Shown one piece after another: positions 57,267-64,000 of a DNA stretch of 64,000 nt. Every line of letters starts with the position of its first letter. The first letter of the stretch is position 1. A model generated the notes under the pieces. That model was given only the letters and a program-made list of their open reading frames with translations. It searched no databases and was not told the origin of the DNA. The translations under genes and the position numbers were made by a program. The stretch is from NCBI RefSeq assembly GCF_005405925.1, contig NZ_BJHV01000001.1:4898001-4962000 (forward strand), read 5' to 3'. Source of the DNA: Streptomyces antimycoticus (lineage in GTDB: Bacteria > Actinomycetota > Actinomycetes > Streptomycetales > Streptomycetaceae).

Positions 57267-59135
57267 TCAGCCCGTAACGTGCACCGGTGGCTGCGGCCCC
57301 GGGCCCCGGCCCCGCTGTTCACGGGCGAACAGCCGCACCAACGGGCGGTACCGGTACCGCAGTTGATCCCCGTCGGCGACGATGTCCAGCAGGCGGACCT
57401 CCGAGATCGACTCCAGCACGTCCTCGGTACGCCCCTCCGGCCACCGCAGCTCCACGGCCGCCTGACGCGCCGTGAACGCGGAGCCCTCCTCCCGATGCGC
57501 CAGCGCCCGGAACGCGTACCGGGCCGTCGGCGCCAGCCGGGCGTGACAGCGGCCCAGGGTCGCCCGCACATCGAGGCTGCCCAGGGACAGCTCGCCCAGC
57601 CGCCGGTCCGCGGGCGCCAGCCGGTCCGCCAGATGCGCCAGCCGCCACTGCGGATACGCCGCCAGCCGCGCCGCGCAGATCCGCAGCGCCAGCGGAAGCC
57701 CGTCGCACCGCGCCACGATCCGGTCGGCCGCCTCCGGCTCCGCCGCCACCCTCCCCGGCCCCGCGAGCGCCGCCAGCAGCAGCCGCCCCTCCGCGGGGTC
57801 CAGCGGATCCAGCCGCACCAGGCGCACCCCCTCCACCGAGGTGAGCGAGGAGTGGCCGGTGATCAGGGTGCGGCAGCCGTCGCCGTTCACCAGCAGCGGG
57901 CGCACCTGCCGGTCCTCGACCGCGTTGTCCAGCACCACCAGCGCCCGGCGGCCGTCCAGTCGGCTGCGGTACAGCTGCGCCCGCTCGTCCAGGGCGGCGG
58001 GCAGATCGTGATGGCCGGCGCCGAGCGCCCGCAGGAACCAGCCGAGCACATCCAGCGGATCCTTGGGCCCGCCGTCCTCCTCCCGCAGATCGGCGTAGAG
58101 CTGCCCGTGCGGGAAGTCCTCACGGCACCGGTGCGCGGCGTGCACCGCCAGCGCCGAGGTGCCCGTGCCCGGAGCGCCGGTCAGCACCGTCGCCCCGCCG
58201 CGCCCGGGGGCCCGCAGCCCGCCCACGACGACCGCGAGCTGCTCGGCGCGCCCGCTCAGATCGCCGATGTCGGTCGGCAGCATGGCGGGCACCAGACCGG
58301 CCCAGATATCCCCGGCCATCGACTCGGGTCCGGGGACGCCCGCCCGCCCCGCCTTGTGCAGCCGCACCCGGACCGGCTCCGGGGCGGCGGGGCCGGGCAG
58401 ATCGCCGCGCAGCACGCCGTGGTGGACATGGCGCAGTCCCGCGCCGGGGTCCATCCCGAGCTCGTCGCGCAGCACCCGCCGTCCGCGCTCGTAGACCGCC
58501 AGCGCGTCCGCCCGCCGGTCACACCGGTACAGGGCGGTCATCAACTGGCCGCGCAGCGCCTCCCGGAGCGGATGCTCGGCCACCAGCCGAGTCAGTTCGG
58601 GTACGCACCGGGCGTGCCGGCCCAGCGCCAGCTCCGCCTCGATACGGTGCTCCACCGCGCTGATCCGGGCCTCCTCCAGACGCGGCAGCTCCGTCTCCTC
58701 CAGGAAGCCGGTCACATCCGACAGGGCGGGCCCACGCCACAGCGCCAGGGCGGACTGCAGCCGCTCGGCGGCGTCCGCGTACCGGCCGTCGGCGAGCTCC
58801 CCGCGCCCCTGCTCGGCCAGGCGCTGGAAATCCTCCCAGTCGAACCGGGCCCCGCTGTGGTCCATGGTGTATCCCGGGCCCCGGCGGGCCAAGTGGAGCC
58901 AGGGAGCGCAGCGTTTGCGCAGCCGCGAGATATGGGTGTAGAGCTGCGCGGTCATCGTGACCGGCGGATTGCGCCCCCACAGCAGCTCGCTGAGCCGGTC
59001 GTCCGAGACCACCCGGCCGCCGGAGAGCAGCAGGGCGGCCAGCACGGTCCGCTGTTTGGCACCGTCGACGGGCAGCAGCCGCCCGTCCACGCGCACCTCC
59101 ATCGGTCCGAGGATTCCGAACTCCACCTGCCGCAC
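57267..59135 (-). CDS. SARP-family regulator with degenerate NTPase domain
   Basis: A 622-residue pathway activator of the AfsR/RedD/DnrI family. Residues 1-95: OmpR-type winged helix (VDGAKQRTVLAALLLSGGRVVSDDRLSELLWG); 96-250: bacterial transcriptional activator domain; from about 300: NB-ARC-like ATPase. The Walker A reads GAPGTGTSALA, so the usual Lys is replaced by Thr. Walker B-like RALVVLDNA is present. Nucleotide hydrolysis is therefore doubtful. No C-terminal TPR repeats as in AfsR. Start is GTG 59135 with GGAGG 6 bp upstream. It probably activates cluster promoters and may be co-transcribed with the IclR and thioesterase genes. Confidence 0.93.
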   Translation of the reverse strand: MRQVEFGILGPMEVRVDGRLLPVDGAKQRTVLAALLLSGGRVVSDDRLSELLWGRNPPVTMTAQLYTHISRLRKRCAPWLHLARRGPGYTMDHSGARFDWEDFQRLAEQGRGELADGRYADAAERLQSALALWRGPALSDVTGFLEETELPRLEEARISAVEHRIEAELALGRHARCVPELTRLVAEHPLREALRGQLMTALYRCDRRADALAVYERGRRVLRDELGMDPGAGLRHVHHGVLRGDLPGPAAPEPVRVRLHKAGRAGVPGPESMAGDIWAGLVPAMLPTDIGDLSGRAEQLAVVVGGLRAPGRGGATVLTGAPGTGTSALAVHAAHRCREDFPHGQLYADLREEDGGPKDPLDVLGWFLRALGAGHHDLPAALDERAQLYRSRLDGRRALVVLDNAVEDRQVRPLLVNGDGCRTLITGHSSLTSVEGVRLVRLDPLDPAEGRLLLAALAGPGRVAAEPEAADRIVARCDGLPLALRICAARLAAYPQWRLAHLADRLAPADRRLGELSLGSLDVRATLGRCHARLAPTARYAFRALAHREEGSAFTARQAAVELRWPEGRTEDVLESISEVRLLDIVADGDQLRYRYRPLVRLFAREQRGRGPGPQPPVHVTG

Positions 59136-59216
59136 AGCTGCCTCCCCACGGCCTCGGTGTCGTTCGGCCCGACCACCCCCGCCCTCGTCCCACCCAGCCC
59201 CGCCGTCCGCGAGGCG

Positions 59217-59945
59217 TCAGCAACCTGACAACTCGGCGATCCGCACCGCCGCGTCGATCGCCTCACAGCCGAACTGATGCCCCGGATTGCGGCCCATCCG
59301 GCTGATCGGCCCGGAGAGCGACAGCGCCGCGATCACCCGCCCGTCCGGGGAACGCACCGGCGCCGAGACGGTCGCCGTGTCCGGCTCCCAGCCCCCGACG
59401 CTCTGCGCCCAGCCCCGCCGCCGTACGCCGGAGAGCATGGCCGCGGTGAACCGGGCCCCGCGCAGCGCCTCGTACAGCGCCTCGGGCTCCTCCCACGCGA
59501 GCAGCACCTGGGCCACCGCCCCGGACTTCATCGGAAACGCGGTGCCCACCGGCATCGGCTCACCGCCCAGCACCTCGGAGGAGGCCACACAGATCCGCAT
59601 CCGGCCGCGGCGCCGGTGGAGCCGGGCGCTCGCCCCGGTCCGGGCGCTCACCTGCGCCAGCACCGGGCCCGCCTGGGCCTTCAGCCGGTCCTGGCGGGCC
59701 TCGACGACCATGTCGCCCAGCCGGGGGCCGAGGGCGAAGTGCCCGTGCCCGTCGCGGGCGACCAGTCCCAGCCGCTCCAGGGCCAGCACCAGCCGGTGCG
59801 CGGTGGGCCGTTTCAGACCGGTGTCGGAGACCAGCCGGGCCAGCGTGGCCGGGCCGCCTTCCAACACGCCCAGCAGCAGCGACGCCTTGTCGAGCACGCC
59901 CACTCCGCTCATCAGCGGCGGTGAGGTCATCGTCGAGTGGGCCAT
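59217..59945 (-). CDS. IclR-family transcriptional regulator
   Basis: A 242-residue regulator. N-terminal winged helix (residues 15-75, ATLARLVSDTGLKRPTAHRLVLALERLGLV) and a C-terminal IclR effector domain (PMPVGTAFPMKSGAVAQVLLAW, APVRSPDGRVIAALSLSGP). The ligand is unknown; IclR proteins often sense aromatic acids or similar small molecules. Start ATG 59945 follows the thioesterase stop by 4 bp, so the two genes are coupled. The SARP gene is 81 bp downstream. Confidence 0.93.
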   Translation of the reverse strand: MAHSTMTSPPLMSGVGVLDKASLLLGVLEGGPATLARLVSDTGLKRPTAHRLVLALERLGLVARDGHGHFALGPRLGDMVVEARQDRLKAQAGPVLAQVSARTGASARLHRRRGRMRICVASSEVLGGEPMPVGTAFPMKSGAVAQVLLAWEEPEALYEALRGARFTAAMLSGVRRRGWAQSVGGWEPDTATVSAPVRSPDGRVIAALSLSGPISRMGRNPGHQFGCEAIDAAVRIAELSGC

Positions 59946-59949
59946 GAGT

Positions 59950-60693
59950 TCAGCCCAGATGCTCGGCAAGCGCGCGGACGACGGCGTCGCGCTGCTCCAC
60001 CAGGTAGAAGTGGTGCCCCGGCAGCACCCGCAGGTCGAAGCCGGCCGGTGCCACCTCGCCCCAGGCGGCCATGTCCTCCGCGCTGATGTGCGGGTCACCG
60101 TCCCCGACATGGGCCACCACCGGGCAGCCGACCGGCGCCGCGGTACGGGGACCGTACGTCCCCACCGCCTTGAAGTCCGCCCGGAGCGCGGGCAGCACCA
60201 CCTCGCGCAGATCCGGGTCGTCCAGCAGCGCGCCGTCGGTGCCGCCGAGCCCCCGCACCTCCTCCAGCAGCGCCTCGTCGCCGTCCAGGTAGGTGGTCTG
60301 GGGCGTCAGCTTGTGCGGCGCCTTCCGGCTGGAGACGAAGAGCGCCTGGAGGCGGATGCCGTACCGGCTCTCCAGCCGCAGCGCGACCTCGTACCCCACG
60401 GACGCGCCCATGCTGTGGCCGAAGAGGGTCAACGGCACGTCCGCGAAGGGCAGCAGGGCCGCGGTGACCTCGTCCGCCAAGTCCTCGATGCGGTCGATGC
60501 CCGGCTCGACGAGCCGTTCCTGCCGGCCCGGATAGCGCGTGGCGAGCACTTCCACGCCGTAGTCGAAGGCGGTCCCCCAGCCATGGAAGAACCCGGCGGA
60601 TCCCCCCGCGTGCGGCAGGCAGACCAGCCGCCTGCGCGGCGCCCCCTCGGTCCCGTATCTGCGGAACCACTTGCTGTCGATGCCGACGGCCAT
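59950..60693 (-). CDS. Type II thioesterase
   Basis: A 247-residue stand-alone alpha/beta-hydrolase thioesterase that clears misprimed or stalled carrier proteins of the NRPS/PKS. Motifs: LPHAGGSAGFF near the N terminus, nucleophile FGHSMGASVGYE, and catalytic His in LPGHHFYL. Start is set at ATG 60693; GTG 60702 is equally possible (AGGAGG lies just upstream of it). Under promoter 60771-60821, it leads the thioesterase-IclR-SARP group. Confidence 0.95.
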   Translation of the reverse strand: MAVGIDSKWFRRYGTEGAPRRRLVCLPHAGGSAGFFHGWGTAFDYGVEVLATRYPGRQERLVEPGIDRIEDLADEVTAALLPFADVPLTLFGHSMGASVGYEVALRLESRYGIRLQALFVSSRKAPHKLTPQTTYLDGDEALLEEVRGLGGTDGALLDDPDLREVVLPALRADFKAVGTYGPRTAAPVGCPVVAHVGDGDPHISAEDMAAWGEVAPAGFDLRVLPGHHFYLVEQRDAVVRALAEHLG

Positions 60694-60770
60694 CTTCTCC
60701 ACGCACCTCCTCGTCATCGTCGGCCGATCCCCCGTCGCCCTGGTGACCCGCCCCGCATTCCTTGCGGCCA

Positions 60771-60821
60771 GTTCTAGCCGCGCCCCGACGCACCGGGCAA
60801 CGGCCCGTCATGAAGCTGCCG
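60771..60821 (-). promoter_or_regulatory. Promoter of the thioesterase-IclR-SARP group
   Basis: Read leftward: box CGGCAGCTTCATG (60821-60809), 8 bp, -35 TTGCCC (60800-60795), 18 bp, -10 TAGAAC (60776-60771). It lies 78 bp ahead of the thioesterase ATG. It is a clear member of the cluster promoter family. Confidence 0.7.
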
Positions 60822-60850
60822 TGGGCTGCTGAAAAAAATGCGATGGCGTG

Positions 60851-61672
60851 TCACCGTCGCTCGCCGGGGGATTGCGAGATGAGCAGACCGAGTTCCGCGG
60901 CGCGTACTCCGGCCTGAAATCGTGAATTCGCCCCGAGTAACGCCATGATCTCCGCGACATACCGTCGGTAGGTGCGTACGGACATGGCGAGTTCCCGGGC
61001 CGCGACCTCGTCGGTCACCCCGGCCCGCAGCCGCTCGAGTATCTGCTGTGCGATATCCGCCCGTGTCTTGTCGCCGAATTCGATGCGGTCGGAGACCTCG
61101 ACCGCGTTGCGCCACACCCCGTCGAAGAGCGCGACCAGCGGCTGGATGACACCGGGAGCGCGGACCACCGAGGCCCGGCGGCCGGCCACCGACGCGGCAC
61201 ACACCAGCGCGTGTTCGTTGTCGGCGATCACGGCGACCAGCGCGGGGATCCGGGCCACCCGGGTCCGTACCCGCGGTTCGGCGGCATGCGCCGAGACGAA
61301 CCGCCAGTCGAGCGTCGAGGGTGTGCACAGCAGCCGCACCCGGGAGGTCGTGCGCGCCGCCCCGGACAGCAGCGCGGTCAGGGCGTCGTGGACCGCCTCG
61401 GAGTACGCGGGCTCCGCGGCGAGCACCACATCGACGCGCGTAGTGGCATTGGTGACCAGCCGCGCCGCCGTCTCGACGGCGTCCTCATGGGCGTCGATGA
61501 CGTCCACCAGGGAGTCGCGGTGCAGCTGGTTGCGGCGTCTGTCCACCGTGGACGCCAGGAGCGCGCTGACTTCCAGCAGCTCCCGCTCGAATTCATCGGC
61601 GGCCTCGACCGGAACGAGGTCGACCTCTCGACGGCTGCTGCCCGAAGCGCTCTCGGGCATCCCGGATGGCAC
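60851..61672 (-). CDS. LuxR-type regulator with TrmB/PLD-like sensor part (copy 1)
   Basis: About 273 residues. The C-terminal 65 residues are a LuxR-type helix-turn-helix (ILERLRAGVTDEVAARELAMSVRTYRRYVAEIMALLGANSRFQAGV). The N-terminal part resembles TrmB/phospholipase-D-like sensor domains (VRLLCTPSTLDWRF), with no receiver phosphorylation site. Start is uncertain: GTG 61672 has a G-run upstream, ATG 61660 is next. It is a close paralogue of the gene at 61777 in the same order and orientation. Confidence 0.85.
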   Translation of the reverse strand: MPSGMPESASGSSRREVDLVPVEAADEFERELLEVSALLASTVDRRRNQLHRDSLVDVIDAHEDAVETAARLVTNATTRVDVVLAAEPAYSEAVHDALTALLSGAARTTSRVRLLCTPSTLDWRFVSAHAAEPRVRTRVARIPALVAVIADNEHALVCAASVAGRRASVVRAPGVIQPLVALFDGVWRNAVEVSDRIEFGDKTRADIAQQILERLRAGVTDEVAARELAMSVRTYRRYVAEIMALLGANSRFQAGVRAAELGLLISQSPGERR

Positions 61673-61776
61673 ACCACTCACCCCCCGTGTGAGTTCTTCA
61701 TCGCGAATCAACCGCGGAACACCCACTCGTGTCCGCCCATCGGCGCGGCCCGCCCCGCACCGCGCCGCTCCACGGG

Positions 61777-62610
61777 TCAGCAGTCGGCCGTCGACAGCAG
61801 ACCCAGCTCGACCGCCCGCACTCCCGCCTGGAAGCGGGAGTTGGCCCCTAACGCCCGCATGATCTCCGCGACATGGCGCCGGTAGGTGCGCAACGAGACC
61901 TCGACCTCGCGAGCCGCGACATCGTCGGTGTAGCCCTTGCAGAGCCGCTCCAGGATGCGCCGGGCGGACTCGGTACGCAGCCGCTCGCTGATCCAGCGGT
62001 GCTCCGCCGGGCGCACCGCGCCCGACCACGCACCGGCGAACAGCAGATCCAGGGCCCGGACGGACGCCGTGTCCTCGATGACCGACACCACATCCCCTCC
62101 CCCGCGCTCCGCGGAGGACCGGACCATGGCCACGCCGCCGTCCACGATCAGCATCTCCATGACCGCGTCGACGACCTTGACCTGCGTGTTCACATCGCTT
62201 TCCATGGCGGCCCGGATCGCTGGGTCGGTGAGCGAAGCGGGCGTGCACAGCAGCCGTACCGGAATGCGCTCATGGTCCGGTCCGTTCAGCCGGCGCAGCG
62301 CCGAGACCATGACCTCGGCCCGGTCACCGCCGGCGGGGAGGGCGATGCTGATGCCGTGCCGAGCCCGGTCGACGAGCGCCTCCACGGCGTTCGCAACGGC
62401 CGCGTCATTCCCCTTCATCGTCACCACGGCGTGCCGGGCCACGGTGCGACGGTGCAGATTCACCGTCGATTCGATCAATTTACGGGCCTGGAGCAGAGCC
62501 TGCACCACGCCGTCACGCCCCGGTTCGGGGCCGCCGGCTCCCGAAGCCGCGCTTATCGCCGCCTGTTCTCCCGCTCTCGCGGAAACAGGCGCCATTGCCA
62601 AACCTGTCAC
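61777..62610 (-). CDS. LuxR-type regulator with TrmB/PLD-like sensor part (copy 2)
   Basis: A 277-residue regulator. Start is GTG 62610 with GGGGG 8 bp upstream. The C-terminal helix-turn-helix (ILERLCKGYTDDVAAREVEVSLRTYRRHVAEIMRALGANSRFQAGV) is nearly the same as in copy 1. The sensor part has VRLLCTPASLTDPAI. The pair probably arose by tandem duplication, with the DNA-binding part more conserved than the sensor. They may bind the same operators with different inputs. Confidence 0.88.
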   Translation of the reverse strand: MTGLAMAPVSARAGEQAAISAASGAGGPEPGRDGVVQALLQARKLIESTVNLHRRTVARHAVVTMKGNDAAVANAVEALVDRARHGISIALPAGGDRAEVMVSALRRLNGPDHERIPVRLLCTPASLTDPAIRAAMESDVNTQVKVVDAVMEMLIVDGGVAMVRSSAERGGGDVVSVIEDTASVRALDLLFAGAWSGAVRPAEHRWISERLRTESARRILERLCKGYTDDVAAREVEVSLRTYRRHVAEIMRALGANSRFQAGVRAVELGLLSTADC

Positions 62611-63157
62611 GCTTATTACCCCCGTTATGACACAACGATCACCAGCGAACCTCGGACCGGTGGGCCCGGGATGCGGCTGGGAGGTTGAAGTGAGTGACCA
62701 TCCCCCTGAATGGCCAGGTATGTCCCGTCGATAAAGGTTGAAAGGCGGAACACTTCAATCATCGATGCGCGGCCGACAGTAGTTCCCACTCCTACGCCAG
62801 TCAATGCATCCGAGTTGGCCCAGAAAGAGCAGGTGGGCCGCCCCCTAACGCCCCCCCTTGGCCCCGCCGCGCGAACGCCCGAAGTTGTCAGCTAGCTGTA
62901 GCGCAACCCCGGGGCTCCCCCGCCTCCACCGTCGCGATCATCACTGTACGTATCGATGAGGGTGCTTTCAGCGAGTGTCCCAGGCTGTTTCTGTCCTGTT
63001 ACTGCCAGCCAACACCGGGAATCGAGAATGACTCCGACAAGCCGCGAACCAGCGGGTCATATCGCTCCAAACCCATGCGGCGATCATCCACATGAGGAGT
63101 TCCCCATTCCTGGGTGACGGCCGCCACAATCCGGACCGAAGGCGATTGCAGCACGCG
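62611..63157. other. Intergenic region without recognised gene
   Basis: 547 bp between the LuxR-type gene and the short LysR gene. A leftward TTGAAG - 17 bp - TTTATC near 62730-62760 is a possible promoter for the LuxR gene. I see no protein-coding gene and no continuation of the LysR effector domain beyond its stop at 63158. Confidence 0.5.
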
Positions 63158-63415
63158 TCAGGCCGCGGCGCAGACGCCCTTCATGCTGTCGATCAGCGCG
63201 AGCACCGCACGTGCGGACGGAAGAATCATGCGACCTTCTCTGGTGAGCTGTGCACCGGTGGAGTCGCGCGTGAAAAGCTTGGTGCCCAGCATCTGCTCCA
63301 GGCACTTGATTTGGTAGCTGATGGCCGGTTGTGAATAGCCGAGCGCCTTGGCCGCTTGATCCATACGCCCTATCTCAGCGATGGATACGAAAGCGCGGAA
63401 CTCCCGCTCATGCAT
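63158..63415 (-). CDS. LysR-type regulator reduced to the DNA-binding domain
   Basis: Only 85 residues from ATG 63415 (GGGGG 4-5 bp upstream). It carries a complete LysR winged helix (FRAFVSIAEIGRMDQAAKALGYSQPAISYQIKCLEQMLGTKLF) and part of the linker helix, then stops. Full LysR proteins have about 300 residues, including a ligand-binding domain, absent here and not found downstream. It has its own family-type promoter at 63501-63551, which argues for a functional mini-regulator rather than a dead fragment. A pseudogene remains possible. Confidence 0.8.
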   Translation of the reverse strand: MHEREFRAFVSIAEIGRMDQAAKALGYSQPAISYQIKCLEQMLGTKLFTRDSTGAQLTREGRMILPSARAVLALIDSMKGVCAAA

Positions 63416-63500
63416 TTTGCCCCCTGTCCGGCGACCACCAACCGGTGGCCGTCGAGAACCCGTCGCCAAGAACGCACGGGTTATCCGATCCGTCGAGACC

Positions 63501-63551
63501 ATATCAACGTACTCAATCTCGGAAGGCAACATCCGGTGCAGGAAGCTGCAA
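63501..63551 (-). promoter_or_regulatory. Promoter of the short LysR-type gene
   Basis: Read leftward: box TTGCAGCTTCCTG (63551-63539), 9 bp, -35 TTGCCT (63529-63524), 17 bp, -10 TGATAT (63506-63501). The box matches the acp middle promoter almost exactly. It lies about 86 bp ahead of the start codon. Confidence 0.65.
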
Positions 63552-63792
63552 TGCGACGGGCCGCGAAGACTTCACAAGAGCGGAACATGCTGCAACACCG
63601 GAGGTGAAGAACCCGGTCCCGAGGAAAGTTCACCCCGCGTTCACCGCACACAGCGCGAGTTGCCCGAACGCCCAAACGGAACCCTCCGGGACATGCCGCC
63701 GCCCGCCCGGCCGCGCTCTCCACCGGACGGACCCCACCGACCTGCCCCACGAGCCGCCCGAGTCGCCGACCGACGCGCTTCACCATCACGAA

Positions 63793-63817
63793 AGCCCGCC
63801 ATCGACGATGGCGGGCT
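63793..63817. terminator. 12-bp inverted repeat
   Basis: Perfect 12-bp stem (63793-63804 with 63806-63817). It may be a terminator, but no gene clearly ends here. Confidence 0.5.
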
Positions 63818-63842
63818 AGTGATTCAGCCGTGGATGTCAAGC

Positions 63843-63870
63843 GCCCCGGAGGACAGACCATCCGGGGCTT
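63843..63870. terminator. Hairpin beside the tRNA gene
   Basis: 8-bp stem (63843-63850 with 63861-63868) followed on the plus strand by a pyrimidine-rich tract. It lies 24 bp beyond the tRNA 3' end and may terminate its transcript. Confidence 0.5.
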
Positions 63871-63891
63871 CTTCCCTGCTCGTGGGCTCAG

Positions 63892-63964
63892 AGCCGACTG
63901 TCGGGTTCGAACCGACGACCTTCGCTTTACAAGAGCGGTGCTCTACCAGCTGAGCTAAGTCGGC
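63892..63964 (-). tRNA. tRNA-Thr (anticodon TGT)
   Basis: A 73-base cloverleaf on the minus strand: acceptor GCCGACT pairing with AGTCGGC, D-arm GCTC/GAGC, anticodon loop CTTGTAA (anticodon TGT, Thr), and T-arm GTCGG-TTCGAAC-CCGAC. No CCA is encoded. The anticodon stem has one C-A mismatch at its base. It marks the right edge of the cluster. Confidence 0.93.
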
Positions 63965-64000
63965 ATCCCCAGCAGTGTACCCGTCCCCGGGGCGTGATCC

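Larger units (their letters stand above)
63416..63891. other. Intergenic region between LysR-like gene and tRNA
   Basis: 476 bp. Contains the family promoter at 63501-63551 and two hairpins near the tRNA. Open frames in it are arginine-rich and overlap on both strands; I support none as a gene. Confidence 0.5.

Noticed and set aside
63892..63964. tRNA as an attachment site of an integrated element
   Set aside because: No integrase gene and no second copy of the tRNA 3' end visible in the window.

Overview
The window is very GC-rich, has third-position GC bias, many GTG/TTG starts and SARP/IclR/LuxR/LysR-type regulators. It looks like the chromosome of a Streptomyces or close relative. Almost all of it belongs to one nonribosomal peptide biosynthetic cluster that continues beyond the left edge. 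A tRNA-Thr gene lies at the right edge.

Layout. (1) 1-7707: start of an NRPS with a starter-type condensation domain, leftward and cut by the window edge. (2) 8045-8659: a small membrane protein, rightward. (3) 8755-32915: leftward block NRPS (C-A-T-C-A-T-C-A-T-E), NRPS (C-A-T-C-A-T-E-C-A-T-TE), then a P450. (4) 33190-35561: rightward P450 and luciferase-like flavin monooxygenase. (5) 35654-38691: leftward P450 and a DrrAB-type ABC exporter. (6) 39250-43858: rightward, translationally coupled 4-hydroxyphenylglycine (Hpg) operon: HmaS, a fused Hmo-HpgT, and prephenate dehydrogenase. (7) 43965-46055: a UbiB/ABC1-family protein, probably not a cluster gene. (8) 46218-55687: a long leftward operon encoding a reducing type II polyketide synthase (ACP, two Cys-containing ketosynthases, two ketosynthase-like proteins without the Cys, two hotdog dehydratases, ketoreductase, DsbA/HCCA-type isomerase, alpha/beta hydrolase, double-hotdog thioesterase) and an MbtH protein. 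(9) 56263-63415: two small unknown proteins and regulators (SARP, IclR, type II thioesterase, two LuxR-like paralogues, a LysR protein reduced to its DNA-binding domain). (10) tRNA-Thr.

How it fits together. The type II PKS should make a polyenoyl or cinnamoyl-type acyl chain, which the starter C domain attaches to Thr. Hand-read adenylation codes suggest acyl-Thr-(phenylglycine-like)-...-X-Pro-D-X-Gly-D-aromatic-Asn, released by the terminal thioesterase. Hpg is made on site. Three P450s and one flavin monooxygenase are available for hydroxylation or cross-linking, and DrrAB for export. This resembles the cinnamoyl-peptide families (skyllamycin, WS9326A, kitacinnamycin, nyuzenamide); the exact product cannot be named from this window.

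The most interesting unannotated signal is a family of seven look-alike promoters. Each has a conserved box (transcribed-strand consensus GGCAGCTTCCTG) 8-9 bp upstream of a TTGNNN -35, then 17-18 bp and usually a TAGAAN-like -10. They precede NRPS 1, NRPS 3, the acp-PKS operon (three in tandem), the thioesterase-IclR-SARP group and the short LysR gene. This looks like the cluster's shared control element.
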